Part shown: positions 46,857 to 58,879 of the stretch, one piece after another
Layout: every line of letters begins with the position of its first letter
Numbering within the stretch: the stretch's first letter is position 1
Assembly (NCBI RefSeq): GCF_008831285.2
Contig: NC_045141.1
Coordinates: forward strand, 2,854,001 to 2,918,000
Direction of reading: 5' to 3'
Origin: Nymphaea colorata
Lineage: Eukaryota; Streptophyta; Magnoliopsida; Nymphaeales; Nymphaeaceae
DNA length: 64,000 nucleotides
Made by a program: the position numbers and the translations under genes
Notes under the pieces: generated by a model
Database searches by the model: none
What the model saw: the letters and a program-made list of their open reading frames with translations, nothing else
What the model was told of the DNA's origin: nothing

Positions 46857-47265
46857 TAGGATGGCAACCGATTCGGATCGGATACATCTTTAACCATATC
46901 TGTTTTTTCTGATATTCATATATTCGGATTCGAATTCGAATAAAGCAAAGTCATATCCGAATTCAAAATCCGATTTTACAATTCGAATCTGATTTTTATA
47001 TTTATATCCGAATCCAAATTTTGAACTGGATTTTGCCATTTTTCAAGTATTAGATAGAGGATATTTGTCTAAAAATGAATTCGATCCGAATCTGTATCCG
47101 AATCTGATCCGATATTAATGTATATCCGAATCCGATCGGATGTCATTTATTAAATCCGAATCCGATCCGATTTCTTAACCGGATATTAAATTTTTATCCA
47201 TATCTGATTTTTTCGAATCGGATCGGTTGGATATCCGATTCAAATCGAATATATTGACATCCCTA
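46857..47265. mobile_element. Short inverted-repeat element (MITE) rich in CGGATCGGAT motifs
   Basis: The left end TAGGATGGCAACCGATTCGG and the right end, which read backwards is TAGGGATGTCAATATATTCG, are imperfect inverted repeats. The 409-bp body is full of ATCCGAATCCGATCCGA-like text on both strands and can fold back. Such elements are commonly hAT-related in plants. Flanking 8-mers (AATGTCCT and CTTGTATC) do not match, so the superfamily is unproved. No frame encodes a protein. Confidence 0.6.
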
Positions 47266-48044
47266 CTTGTATCCTATTTCCTACCTAGGAAAAACTCATC
47301 ACTATCTTAAACTTAAAATTCTTGGACTCGAATGCCGAAGGGTAAGCCTGGATGGAGGTGGAACCAGACGAAGGAACCTGGCGTCCCTTGAATTTCCTGT
47401 AGGAGAAAAAATGAAGTTATAAAGAACCGTGGAGTCGGGTGAGTGAAAGGGCAGAAATAAAGTGAAAGGGCAGAAATAAAGAAAAAAAAATAAGTTATCC
47501 AAACATCTGGTTTCACCTGCACTTAAGCACCTTTTCAAGGACAGTTTCTTCTCAAGATTTGAAATAGCAGAAAGAGACCACAACAATTCCAACTTCGAAA
47601 TTTTCTCCTGGGCTCAAAGTATCATGTCCTTTGCATACGTACTGATAAAACACCAATTGGGCATATTGTTAAATGATAAATACATGCTTTATATGTAATT
47701 TTCTGTATAACAAATCATGATTTGTTGATTGGTTTGATTAAAAATATACGCAAGTTAGTATCGAATTAGGGTAAAAATGAGATATTTGGGGCCATTCGGG
47801 GTGAAATTCAATGACAACAAGTACAAATCCAAGTATTGGCCAAAATAAATCCAAAGTAAACAACTAGACCAAAGCCAATTCAAATTTGTGCTCAAATGTT
47901 AGAATCAGGCCCTAATAGGGAGCGGCTTCCTCTCTAATAAGGAACTTCGAAGAAAATGAGTGTGTGTGCGAAGTGTAGTTGAACATTTATGGTTTTCTGA
48001 AAACAGGAAATCTGTGATGTGTTTGGGAATTTGTTAAAAATCAT
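47266..48044. other. Intergenic sequence with a small direct repeat
   Basis: A 19-bp unit AGTGAAAGGGCAGAAATAA is repeated at 47,442 and 47,461. From about 47,490 to 47,645 the plus strand reads a coding-like stretch containing FEIAERDHNNSNFEIFSWAQ, which I do not recognise; no splice-supported gene could be built around it. Confidence 0.4.
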
Positions 48045-48052
48045 CAAAACCC

Positions 48053-48313
48053 TAAGCCTCGGTACTAGGCCGGGTACCCGGCCCGGTCGGACCTAGGCCC
48101 AGGCAGAGAAAACTGGCCGTTGGGCTGGGCCCGGGTCAGCTCGGCCCAGCCCTTTAATAATTTATAAAAATATTTTTTATTATTTTTAAACTTAATAATA
48201 TATATTTTATAATTAAAATATATTTTATATTATTAAAAATAATTATTTTATAATTAAAAATAATTTTTTATTATCAAATGGGCCAGCCCGGCCCAGCCGG
48301 ATGGCCACCCCTA
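48053..48313. mobile_element. Small non-autonomous hAT-type element (261 bp)
   Basis: A perfect 8-bp duplication CAAAACCC flanks it (48,045-48,052 and 48,314-48,321). The right end, read backwards, is TAGGGGTGGCCATCCGGCTG and the left end is TAAGCCTCGGTACTAGGCCG, so the terminal repeats are weak. GC-rich ends (GGGCCGGGCTGGCCC-like) enclose a core of almost pure A and T (48,160-48,275). No coding capacity. Confidence 0.65.
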
Positions 48314-51300
48314 CAAAACCCTTGCTAGAAATACCAAAGTTATTCTGGCGAGTTCCGATTGCTCCCCTCATCATAAGCTGCCCTCTTTTTTACATCTTTT
48401 CACCCCTATCAAAGTCGTTTCTTGTCGTTCCTCGCCTCCTTGCATTACGCTTTATACATCAAACACATGCAATTGGCTGTATTTCACTGGTTTTACTCCT
48501 GTGTTTATGATAAAAAAGGTGTGAGAAGGCATTAGCCTGAGTTTTGTTCTATTTGGTCGTACGTCAGGGTTAATTTCATGAATTGGAACAAATCTCAAGT
48601 TCTGGTTCTAGATCCATCTCCAACAAAGAAGTATTTGGATTTTGGATCAAATTCAATACCAATTTAATACAAATATAATAGGATTCGACACCCTGAATAA
48701 TAGAATTCCATAAGAAACCTACAACATTAGCACTTACGAGTTAGTTTGGATTATGTAAAACGTAGAGAGTTTTTTGAATAATAGCTATGTTTAAGATATC
48801 AAAAACTTATTCTGTTGGAGAGCACATTTGCCTCATTCTTGTTCCGCTCTCCCAGTATTGCTCTTTCTTCCACACTTCTCCTCTTATGTCTATTTCCATC
48901 TTTCATGTTCTTTTCTTCATATATGGACGTTATGAGAATGCACTCAACTGGGTTCTACGCTTCCCTTCATGAATTATCGAACTGCCCTTGAGATAAGGCA
49001 TCCTCACCTCCTTTTTAGTCAATATAGATATGTTGGACTTTTAGTTAGTAAAATTCTCCGTCATTTTTTTGTTTGAGCAGGTTAGCCTAGATATTACGAT
49101 TAAGCATGGTATTTGATTTTCAAATTAAAAGTTTAGTTTCAGTTTTAATTGCTTTAAAAACAAACATAGAATGGCCTGTCGCCAGTGTTCCGCACGGCCA
49201 AGCTAGTTTGAAACTATTACTTCCTTGTTTCATTTGAGTATGTGCAGCTTACAAAGCTTAAGTAATGCATCAAACTTAAAAATCAAAAGTTAAATAAAAT
49301 TAGAAAAGATGAATTTAGAGAGGAAGGGGTTCAATTAGCCAATGATGAGCTTCTTGCCGATGCCAACCAACCAGTTGCCCAAGTGTTTTTTTTTTCCCCC
49401 CCGATTGAACTCCTGTTGATGCATGAAATTATTCATGTTCTTGTTGACAAACTCAAGCATTTATCCATGTATTTAAAGTTTGAACCCCCCATAGTCTTGT
49501 TGTTTTAGGCACTAAGGAGCCCCAGTTCAAATTGTGCATCAAATAAAGTCAGCATGAGAAAGGCAGTGGGATTGGGCGTTTTGGATCATTTTTTAGGAAG
49601 ATTTGGATTCATTCCGGTGCAACTGAGAATGATTATGGTTCATGTCTAGACATAACTCAAGGAACAAACCACTGAGAAGAGGAATTCACAAAAAGACTGA
49701 ACTCTTATTTCTTCAAACCAAAGTCCACAGAGTTCGAACAAACACAAAATTTGAGGGTTTAATACATAAAAATTCTACACTAAACAGCCTCAACTCGGCC
49801 TAAAACTCAACAAAAGCATAGATAAGACTCTAGAAAATAGGAAAAAGCAATAAAGACACAATATCAAATCGGAAGTAAATAAAAAACATACGCAACAATA
49901 ATCAATATGCCCCACAAATATGACTAAAGGCTAACAAAACCCTAAAGAGACCTTGAAATGTTGCTGACGACACAATAGGACACAAAAGGGACTAATCTGG
50001 GATATATGTGGAATGTGACTAGGATATGTCATAGACATGACTCCTACTCAGAAAAATACAGATACTCAAATCGGTGTTGTAAATTTTAGGTGAAATGACC
50101 ACAATGCCCCTACTATGACACCAACGTCCTCCAGATAGAATCTAGGACACGTGGTGGAACGTAAGACGAGCAATGATTTAGAGAAAACTTACCAAAATTA
50201 TTTGCTTTGTAAAGCTGAAAACCTCATCCATGTTCTATAGAGATCACAGGTCAAAAGGGACAGATATTGGCCGGATTCCTGCGACATTAGACCTGCAGAC
50301 TAGATGAACAGGGCATGTAAAACACTTTAGACATGAAGCAAACACAAATTTAGCGCACTTAGATCAATCAGAAAAGTGATTTGCCTCTTGTCCGACCTCC
50401 AAGAAAGTGATCAGAGGATAGATCTTAGACAACAAATTGTAGTGAAGATCCGATTTTGCCCTTAAAAAGTAGACAATTTAACCAGAATATCCCTTAAAGC
50501 CCTATATGCCTAGGTTGAGAAAACCCGATTAAAAGACTCATTTTCTTTTTTGGCATAAACTCTTAAAGGCCCTGCCAAATCGCAACCCAACAACTTTCTT
50601 AAACTCCTAATGCTATAGTGAAAAAACAAAGTCCTTGCTCAATATTTCCCACAATTCCCAAAATACACTCTCGAATCCCTAATCTCCATTGAAATTGACT
50701 CCTCCAAAGTTTTAAACCATAAGCGGCACATTTGGGAGGTTGTCTTGGGTCCTTAGAGGCTCAGCAAGTTGTGGACAAAATTTGGGGTGGAATTTAAGTG
50801 TGTTTTCCATGAAAAAGTTAGTGATTTTGAATAGGGACACAATGTTCTTTTTTGTTTCTATTCTATTTAACCCATTTTAACTTTGTTTTCGCTCAAATTC
50901 GAACTCAAGCTCCACGCAGCCTCCTTCAACAGAACATGGTTGTTTAACAAATAAATGATATAAAAATGCATGCAAGATACGTTATGAATAATGCATACAT
51001 TATCACCTAAACAACCTAGATTTTTTCAAGCAATAGCTCCATTAATGAGAAAGTGTATTAGAAACAAGACAGATTCTAGTTGGAAGATATCTAATGAAAT
51101 AGTAACGGCAATTAAGATCTCATTCCAAATCTCTAGAGTGCTTTTTGTATGTCTTATATGGATGATCCAATCAGCATGGACCATGGTCAGGAATTGTTTG
51201 ATTGTGTTTGTCTGAGGAAGAAGTGAAGCATAATCAATTGGAATTTAGGACTGCTATTTGAAATCTTAGAAAAACACTTGATTTGTCATCTCATATATGT

Positions 51301-51401
51301 TATTCGTGAAAAAAGACCAATTCAAGTGGAGGGTTTCATCAAACAATAGGGAGCTGAAGCAACTATCCAAACTAATGATATTGAACATATTTCCCATCTC
51401 T

Positions 51402-51499
51402 TCTAGTGTCTCTAGCTTGGTAATAGAGACACATGTTGGACATACTGCCAAGCTAGACTACACTGGATTTATACATGGTACCAAGCTAGAGACACTAGA
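51402..51499. repeat. Perfect 21-bp inverted repeat (hairpin-forming)
   Basis: The arm TCTAGTGTCTCTAGCTTGG plus TA at 51,402-51,422 is matched without mismatch by its reverse complement at 51,479-51,499, with a 56-base loop. The arms do not extend beyond 21 bp. Neither a transposon border nor a coding frame explains it. Confidence 0.9.
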
Positions 51500-52480
51500 A
51501 TTAATGGAGTTATTGCTCCAAGCAAAAGAAAAAAAAAAAAAAACCCCACCAAAAGTTGATGAATTGTGGCTAAACTCTATATTTCTATAATCATACATAA
51601 ACACCAATTCAGCCAAAGTACAGCAAATCCAACACAAATCTTGACCTGAACTCTTCTAAAGCATTGAACACCAACAAACTGCAATACTCCACTAAGTGAC
51701 CTGAATTTGCTGAAGGGTTGTTCGGATCCCTGAGCAAACCAGCAATGCGCACTAACAAGAATCTAGGCCACACATCAGACCTAGTTCGAGTTGAAACGAG
51801 GAAAACCTAGATGAAATGACACTATGCTACTGTATCCAATAAAGAACAACAAAAAATGATCCAATGTAGAGAAAACCAAGTTATTAGACGTCTAGAAAGT
51901 CACAAAAATTTCTCCGGGTTCTTCAGGTAGCTCGGCAGATTTTTATGAAATTTGGCAGCACTGTAAACTACTCCTACAGTCCTATGACAACTAATTCATC
52001 CTATCCTATAGCTGGCACGTAAAAAGATGATCATACAACAAAACAAAGAACAGAATAAGACAGCTTGAAAATCACCGGAAAACATGCCTAAAAAGAGAAA
52101 AACTCGCAGGTGTTCCCATGAAAGCTGGTCGCACCATAGTATGAATATACAAAATTTCCGAGGAGAATCCTATTTTACTCGTTTCCCTACTTAACCTTGC
52201 CCTGATGATTTCAGATTGGAACTTAGTAAGTGATTCGGTAACTAGTCTTATCCTCCACACGTTCTGGTCCTCTGGATCCCATGTTTTGGTTCATTATATT
52301 CTTTTCCCCAACCCAATTGAAACCAATTACCAAAATTTACATTTGAGCGAACCTAGCCTCTAATCTAGATCCAGTAAAAAAAAATATTTTCAAATCTATG
52401 TCGGGACAAAAATACAGTCTTAAATCTGTCCAACCATAGAACCAATAATATGAGAAGTAGATTCTCAAACTCAATCCAGT

Positions 52481-52481
52481 T

Positions 52482-52516
<35 letters not shown>
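52481..52516. repeat. (TA)n microsatellite
   Basis: About 17 TA units. Confidence 0.95.
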
Positions 52517-52517
<1 letters not shown>

Positions 52518-53690
52518 TTTGAAGAATTTGTATTTAAACCCGAGCAGTTAGATCTAAACTAAACTATGCCTGGCTTCTAAAACTTGGCTCATATTTCTGA
52601 ATTCAGCGTTAGCTGTTCGCGTTTGGATATGATTCTCGAGTTTTTAACTGTGACTCGTCTCCAAAATCTGTAGCGGACTATTCTGACATAACATGCTATG
52701 GATCCCACGACCCGTCCTTCCACTGCACCGGTTCGAGTTTGGATCATCCCTTGCATGGGTCATAATCGACCTGCCTTCCCGGTGCACTCGCTCAAGTATG
52801 GATCCTGTGCATCGATTGAATCGACATTCTTGAAACATTTTCTGCTGCGCCAATCCATGATTGTCAACTTGCCTTGACTTTGGAATCAGAATATTTGGTT
52901 AAGGATGACTCATTTTCGCCTCACTGCCTGGTTGAGTTCTGCACCTTGGAATCAAACCAGGCATGAGCGAATCTGGTCCAAGTCCAACAAGCGAGTTCGC
53001 TGATCGCCTGGTTAGTGTGAGACGGATGGCATCACTTGAGTGTTGGCCCTGTCCCAAGCGATTTGCTCTAGGCCATCATGACATTTCTCGTGATAGGAAC
53101 AAATGATGCAATGGCAGCTTGAATTTGAACAATCGCAAACAGAAGAAGTAATGATCGTAGAGAGTTAACGCCACTATAATGGGTAAATGTGCCAATCTTG
53201 GGGATCATTCTTTGTGTGTTAATGTCATTATGTCTCGGAGAAAATGAAGAAAATGTCATTATGAGCCTAATGGTGTGGCTTTTTTGTTTTCAGTGTATTT
53301 TTAATGACATGTTGTTTACATGAAAAACTTTCCAATTTTGCATGCAGACCATTATAAATTGGAAAAACTCTACACGTGCTCTCCTCGGTTTCGTTGTGTG
53401 GGAATCCGAGAGAAGGGACTCGTCCTGATGCTACGAGGTCGATCTGATTGTCCCTGGAACGTTCAATGGCCCAAAGCTAAGACTTTGATTGCCATCCTGA
53501 TCCTAAACGAACAAAAAACTACCGTGCCCTATGTTTTGAAAATATGAGATTTTCAAAATCTAATTGGATCATATGAGATTCTGTGAATTGAGCAGGAAAG
53601 TTCCAAGAGAGAAATATAGTTAAATTCTGCATTCATCATTGATCCATGCATACGTGGACCTAATATATATGATTCATGTTTAGGTCACAC

Positions 53691-56600
53691 ATGACAAAGG
53701 CCACACGATCAAGGCTAGTTTCTAAAGTTTTAACATTTGGGTGTAATTCTAAAGTTCTAGCATTTGGTGTAATTCTAAAGTTCATTCAGTTTGGGTTTAC
53801 ATTCAATTCAATCAAAGATCATGATCCAAGTATGGTTTATATCTTGATTCAAGTTCATATCAATGGTCCATGTAAAGATCCACTGATCCAGTACAAATTC
53901 TAATTTAGATCCAATTCAAAAGCTTGACTGATCCAGTTTTAGAGATCCAATTCAGATAAGAATCCAATACGTTGATGCTCTAAGTTCTAAAGATCCAAGA
54001 AAAGGGACTAGGTTCAAACTGAACAAGCCAAATCAAATCCATATTAATATCCAACATCATAGTTCTAAGGATCATCTAGGACTTATAAGGTCCAAACTTC
54101 ATAGATCTAGTATAACTTCTGATCCAAATTTGAAATCCAATTATCATCTTAGTTTTATGAGAATCAAATTTATAGTTTGGTCTAAGACTTGACATAGTTA
54201 TAATCCAACGTTGAAATCCAATATTATTGGAGATTAATATTTGAAATCGAAATTGAGAATCCAAATCACATTTAAGATCCGACATTCTAATATTCAAATT
54301 CATGGTCCAATCACATCTCAGACCCAGTATCACTATGATTCTATATGTTTACCAGAAAATGCCCAGAATCAGGATTAACCAAGGATTGGGATTTTATGTA
54401 GGGCTTCAATATTCGATCTTATGAAATATTGAAGCAAGTTTCTGCAGGGGTCACCCAAATGCCCTAATTTTGAGGTTTTCTTGGAGGATTAGGTTGAGGG
54501 TTGTAAGACTAGTCTACTTTTAGCTTTAGAAGATAGATGTAGGGTTTGACCTAGGTTTGGCCTTGATCAAGAATAAACCTGGGGTTTTTGAATTTTTTTT
54601 TTTAAAGAAGACTCAATTCGAAATCAAGTTTCTAGAAAACTATGATTATAAAGTGCATTCACATAGAAGCTAGGTTGAATTGGAAGTTGACATACTAGGA
54701 CTACTGTGGCAGGGCATGATATTAATCCTATCAAGTCTAGTTTGTACGTGAACTATGATATTATAGTGCTTATTTATAATCGAATGCAGATGCACGCCTA
54801 AATATAAACATTAAAAGAAAGAGAACAAGAGAACTGTATGCTCTTATTCAAAAAGGGAAACAAGAGAACTGAAATGGAAAAAGACAGAAAGGAGGAGGCA
54901 TACTTGGATTCGGATTTGGAAAAGATCTTGGTTTTGGAAATTGGATCTAGGAAATTAGATTTGGATGGAATGAGTGAAATGAGTTTGGAAAATAAATGTG
55001 AAATTGGGTTCTCTGATGAAATTGGAAAAAGGTCCAATTTGGATCCAAAACTAGGTAGATTTAGAGACTTGGAAATTGGATCAATGAAAGTCTAGATTTG
55101 AATATTAAAGAGATTGGATAAGAAAGGTGGTTCCAAAGAGGTAATTTGGGTTTGAAAATTGGAGAGTAGGGGAAGAATATGGACCTGAAAATCGGAATTG
55201 ATTGGCTTAGATTTAAAAACTGGATTGGATTTAACTTGGACATAGATTTGAAATTTGGTTTCTAATGACTAACTTGGTTAAATTTGGATTCAGGGTTGAA
55301 ATATAATTTTACTAGATTTGAAGATGGTTTTATTCATTTAGGGACATGAGTTTAGCCTGATAAGATCCAAATTTGAAAATGGACTTCTATGGATATGGAA
55401 TTTGGGAATGAGTTCCAGTTTTGAATTTAAAACAGGCTTTGGATGGAAATTGGTTTGGATTTGGATTTGGAAAATTGGTTTAATGGCAATCTTATTTGGA
55501 ATGACTTTAAATGGTTATGGAATTTTGAAGATTTGTTCATTTGTATTCGAATGACAGTTTAGAAAATTGGATTTTGGTGTGATGAGATGGAACTAAAAAC
55601 TGATTTTGGAAAAGCGGAGTTGACTTTAAAATTGGATTTTAAATTTGAAAATATTTGAAATCATTGTTAATGTAGCTTCAGGCCTTACTCGAATCCATCG
55701 AGAGAATGCATATCAAACCAAAGAGGCATTTGGAGGGAGAACTTAGCCTTTCATTTACTTAAACTCAAGACACCAACCCAAGAATCATCTCCGTCTAAAG
55801 ACATACATATCGACACTCACTCAGGTAGGTTGTAGATACCCAAATTTTTCCAAGAAAAAAAATACCCTTCATAAATGGAATTTTGAGCTGGTTTTCTAAA
55901 AAGATTTCAAATGTAGGGGCCATGAATTACACCATAGCAAATCATATATTTTAAGTATCTGATACCAAGACCAAGATCACCCCAGATTGTCTCCACCTAG
56001 AAAGGTGACCATTTTGCCACATTTTCCTTCAATTTTATGAAACATTTATGGAAATTCTTGAGAACTGTTTTACTGAATATCAATTAGGGTAATTTTCATC
56101 TCTAAAAGTCATCAGGAACCCTTAAAACAACTTTGCCACCTTAAATTTAATCAGGAATAACCCATTTCTTAGGTATTTTGTTATTTATTGTCATCAAAAC
56201 ACTTGTAGACCTGTGAGGCCAATGATAGGATATCGTTACTATCAGCAAAGCATTTCTAGCTCAATTTTCAGTTTTCAAGTTTGAATTTTAATATTAGAGC
56301 AATCATTTCTAGGAAATGGTATCCCATTTCTCCTATTTCCACATGCCTGATCACCATTTCTGCCTAATTCAAATGAGTCATTTGAATTGAGCTTAGATCA
56401 TATTCTTTAGTGCTAGATCTTCCTATCAGTCGAACAATTCTACCTCAAATTGAGCACAATTGTAGATTTTCAATCACATGTAGTGCATATCTAGACATTA
56501 TTGCTAGTAACTTTTGAACTAATATTTTATAGATGTGGAATGCTAATTTCCAACCCGATCACACAAATAAACTTATTGTCACTTCAAGAGAGTATTTGTT

Positions 56601-57680
56601 TATTTAGTTCCCACAGACAAGCATAAAATCTCTATTTTCCATTTTACCCATCACATTTTCATTTACAGTGTCAAATGCAGCTTAGTTACTTTTGAAAAGT
56701 GTGATTTTCAATGATAAATTTAGGAATTTCTCAGTCAAACTTTGCATACATTTAAACTAAACGTAACCTATGTCTTAGTGTGCTTAGATTGACTGCCCAA
56801 GGTTGTAGAGCCTAGTTTTGTGCCAAGGGTAAAAATGTCATTTGTACTTACTTACATCATTAAACCTAATTTTGGAGTTACACAAACCAAGTCTACATTT
56901 TCATTGCGTTTGACCTAAGCCATGCGAGGCTCACACAAGCCTTGTGCTTGCCTAGAACCTTGTCGAAAACTGTTTCAACTAACATGAACCTTGTTGAACC
57001 TATTAGTCTGACTTGAGCCCAATCTAACGAATATCTACTTGAGTCCAAACTTATATCAAGCCAAGGCCATCTCATGAGCACTAAATATGAGTCTGCAAGA
57101 CCCAAACTGAGCTTAGTTTGGGAACCCATGAGTTAGATTTACAATTCAAATTACATTACCAGAACTCATATCTATAACCTGCTTTGATTTAGATCTAAGC
57201 TTCAATTTCAGATCTCTAGTTCTATGCACAGTATTCTTATCAAACCTAGGCATGGATTTGGCCTTCATTTTCCTATGCTTGAAACTGTCTACGGTTTTAC
57301 AAGTCCAAGTCATATATCAATTAGTCCATGTTTTAGATGTCTCATCAGCTTGATCTAGGTCAAAATTGTCCATGATATTGTTTGAACATCCTCTTGGGTC
57401 AACAAAGTCAAGACAAGTCTATTTATCAAGTTTGGCCACCTTTTTATTTCATTTTCATTTCTTATATATATGTCCTGCATTTTGTCCAACCATGCTGTTA
57501 TCTCTTGTCCATATTTTATCCTTCATCATGATTCCTCTTTCCATTCTGGAACTCATTATCTTCTCTTAGATACAATGCATCACAAACATTCTTCATGACC
57601 CTACATACAACAAGGAGATGAGGAAAGAGAGCTAGAAAGTCTAGAAATAGAGGAGCTTGAAGTCTTATATTAATGTCAGT
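53691..57680. repeat. Decayed LTR/leader-like block upstream of the second gag remnant
   Basis: No gene. From 53,850 to 54,350 and 54,880 to 55,650 the text is built of GATCCAAATTC and GGATTTGGAAATTGG variants like those at 6,680-7,350 and 63,260-63,900. From 55,900 to 57,250 it resembles 19,500-20,650 and 61,600-62,800, and 57,150-57,250 resembles the start of the window. It is probably the 5' LTR and leader of the element whose gag follows, by position and resemblance. Confidence 0.45.
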
Positions 57681-57689
57681 TATTTAGAA

Positions 57690-58850
57690 GATGATACAAC
57701 AAATGATAAAAGAAGGAGGTGGACCCATCAGAGAACCTAGCAACAAGAGCTTTGAAGGTTCAACCAAGGGGAAGAACCTTGACACATCAACATGCAGAAT
57801 GCAAGATCTCATGCAGTTTAGGATTGAGGAAATAGAGAAAAACTGTGAAAAGAATTTAGAACAGGGGAAAAAGATATACTCTTGAATAGATTTTTGTGAG
57901 GGATTGGATAACAAGGACCTTAATAGATTTCCCCACAAGTTCATTAAATTCAAAGGTACAAAAAAACCCTCACAGCCACCCATCCATTTTCTCTTTCGAG
58001 TGCAGAAAATTCAGAAATAACAAGACCTTGTTCATTTGTTTCTGGAAAGTCTTGAGGGGGAAATAATGCAATGGTATCTAGAAACCGTGGACTCCACTTA
58101 AATAGAAGATTTCAATGAGGTTGTTAATGCTTTCATTGAGAAATACAAGCCCAACCTTTTAGTAATCCCCATACTGAACACTCTACTAAGACTTCATCAA
58201 AACTTTAGGGAATCTGCTCGTGATTACATTCAAAGGTGGTGGACAGCAAGCGTCAAACTTAGAAGCCCATTGCCAGAAGTCCATGCACTCACTATGATTG
58301 TTGGGAGATTTAGGAGTATCTCCAACACCACCTCATATAGTACGAGTACAAGTATTTTTATGATTTTGCAAAGAAAGTATAAAGGATTGCAGCAGCCATC
58401 ATAAACGGCAATCTCAAATCAAAAATTGCCAAAGCTGCAAGATGCTAAATAAATCACAAGTACATTCCCTCTCTACAAACATGAGCCCACAAGTCAGCAC
58501 TCTGCAGAACCAATTGCAAAAAACAAGAACAGCAACAATGCGGGAAACAAGCGATTTATGACATCCTTGTTCAAAGGTGACAAGTAGTATCTAGGTTGGA
58601 TGAGTAATAGGAAGTTCATCCTACTCTAGCAAAAGAGGAAGGAAATTTTGGAATATCTTCTTGCAAAGGGGCTTTGCAAGCTCCCCAAGATGGTTGATCA
58701 TCCAAGGGTAAAGGGGAAAAGTGGGCATCAATTTGACAAGTTTCACATAATCTTGGCCACAATATCAAGGATGTATTTCTCTCAAGCACCTTATACAAGA
58801 TTTCATTAACAATGGACTTTTGGTGGATAAAGTGATACGAAGAAAGTGTT
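57690..58850 (+). pseudogene. Second gag pseudogene of the gypsy (Tat-like) family
   Basis: Several frames join into a Ty3/gypsy gag. The segments in order are FCEGLDNKDLNRFPHKF, then HLFLESLEGEIMQWYLETVD, then IEDFNEVVNAFIEKYKPNLL, then LHQNFRESARDYIQRWW. The last three are the conserved capsid stretch 'LF..SL.G.A..WY', 'F.E...AF..KY' and 'Q...ES..DYI.RW'. A degraded zinc-knuckle region (FDKFH..LGHN..D) lies near 58,735-58,775. Stops and frame changes break it. No pol follows: the text passes straight into the 3' block, so this copy has lost pol or came from a gag-only derivative. Closest relative in the window: 9,110-10,320. Confidence 0.7.
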
Positions 58851-58879
58851 AGGGCCTAAGTTGAACTTGTTATTGCTTT

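Larger units (their letters stand above)
48322..53690. other. Long gene-free region
   Basis: No supportable gene. The frame 48,301-48,510 begins inside the MITE border and has no recognisable domain. A faint retroelement-like stretch near 50,990-51,350 (FFQAIAPLMRKCIRNK and [12 protein letters not shown]) recalls gypsy RT but is too weak to call. A poly-A run lies at 51,529-51,542. The segment 52,640-53,080 is more GC-rich than its surroundings, with no clear content. See separate entries for the hairpin at 51,402 and the TA run. Confidence 0.4.

Noticed and set aside
50991-51350. Gypsy RT-like fragment
   Set aside because: Only faint resemblance (FFQAIAPL, FKWRVSS) with no catalytic motif; mentioned as weak only.
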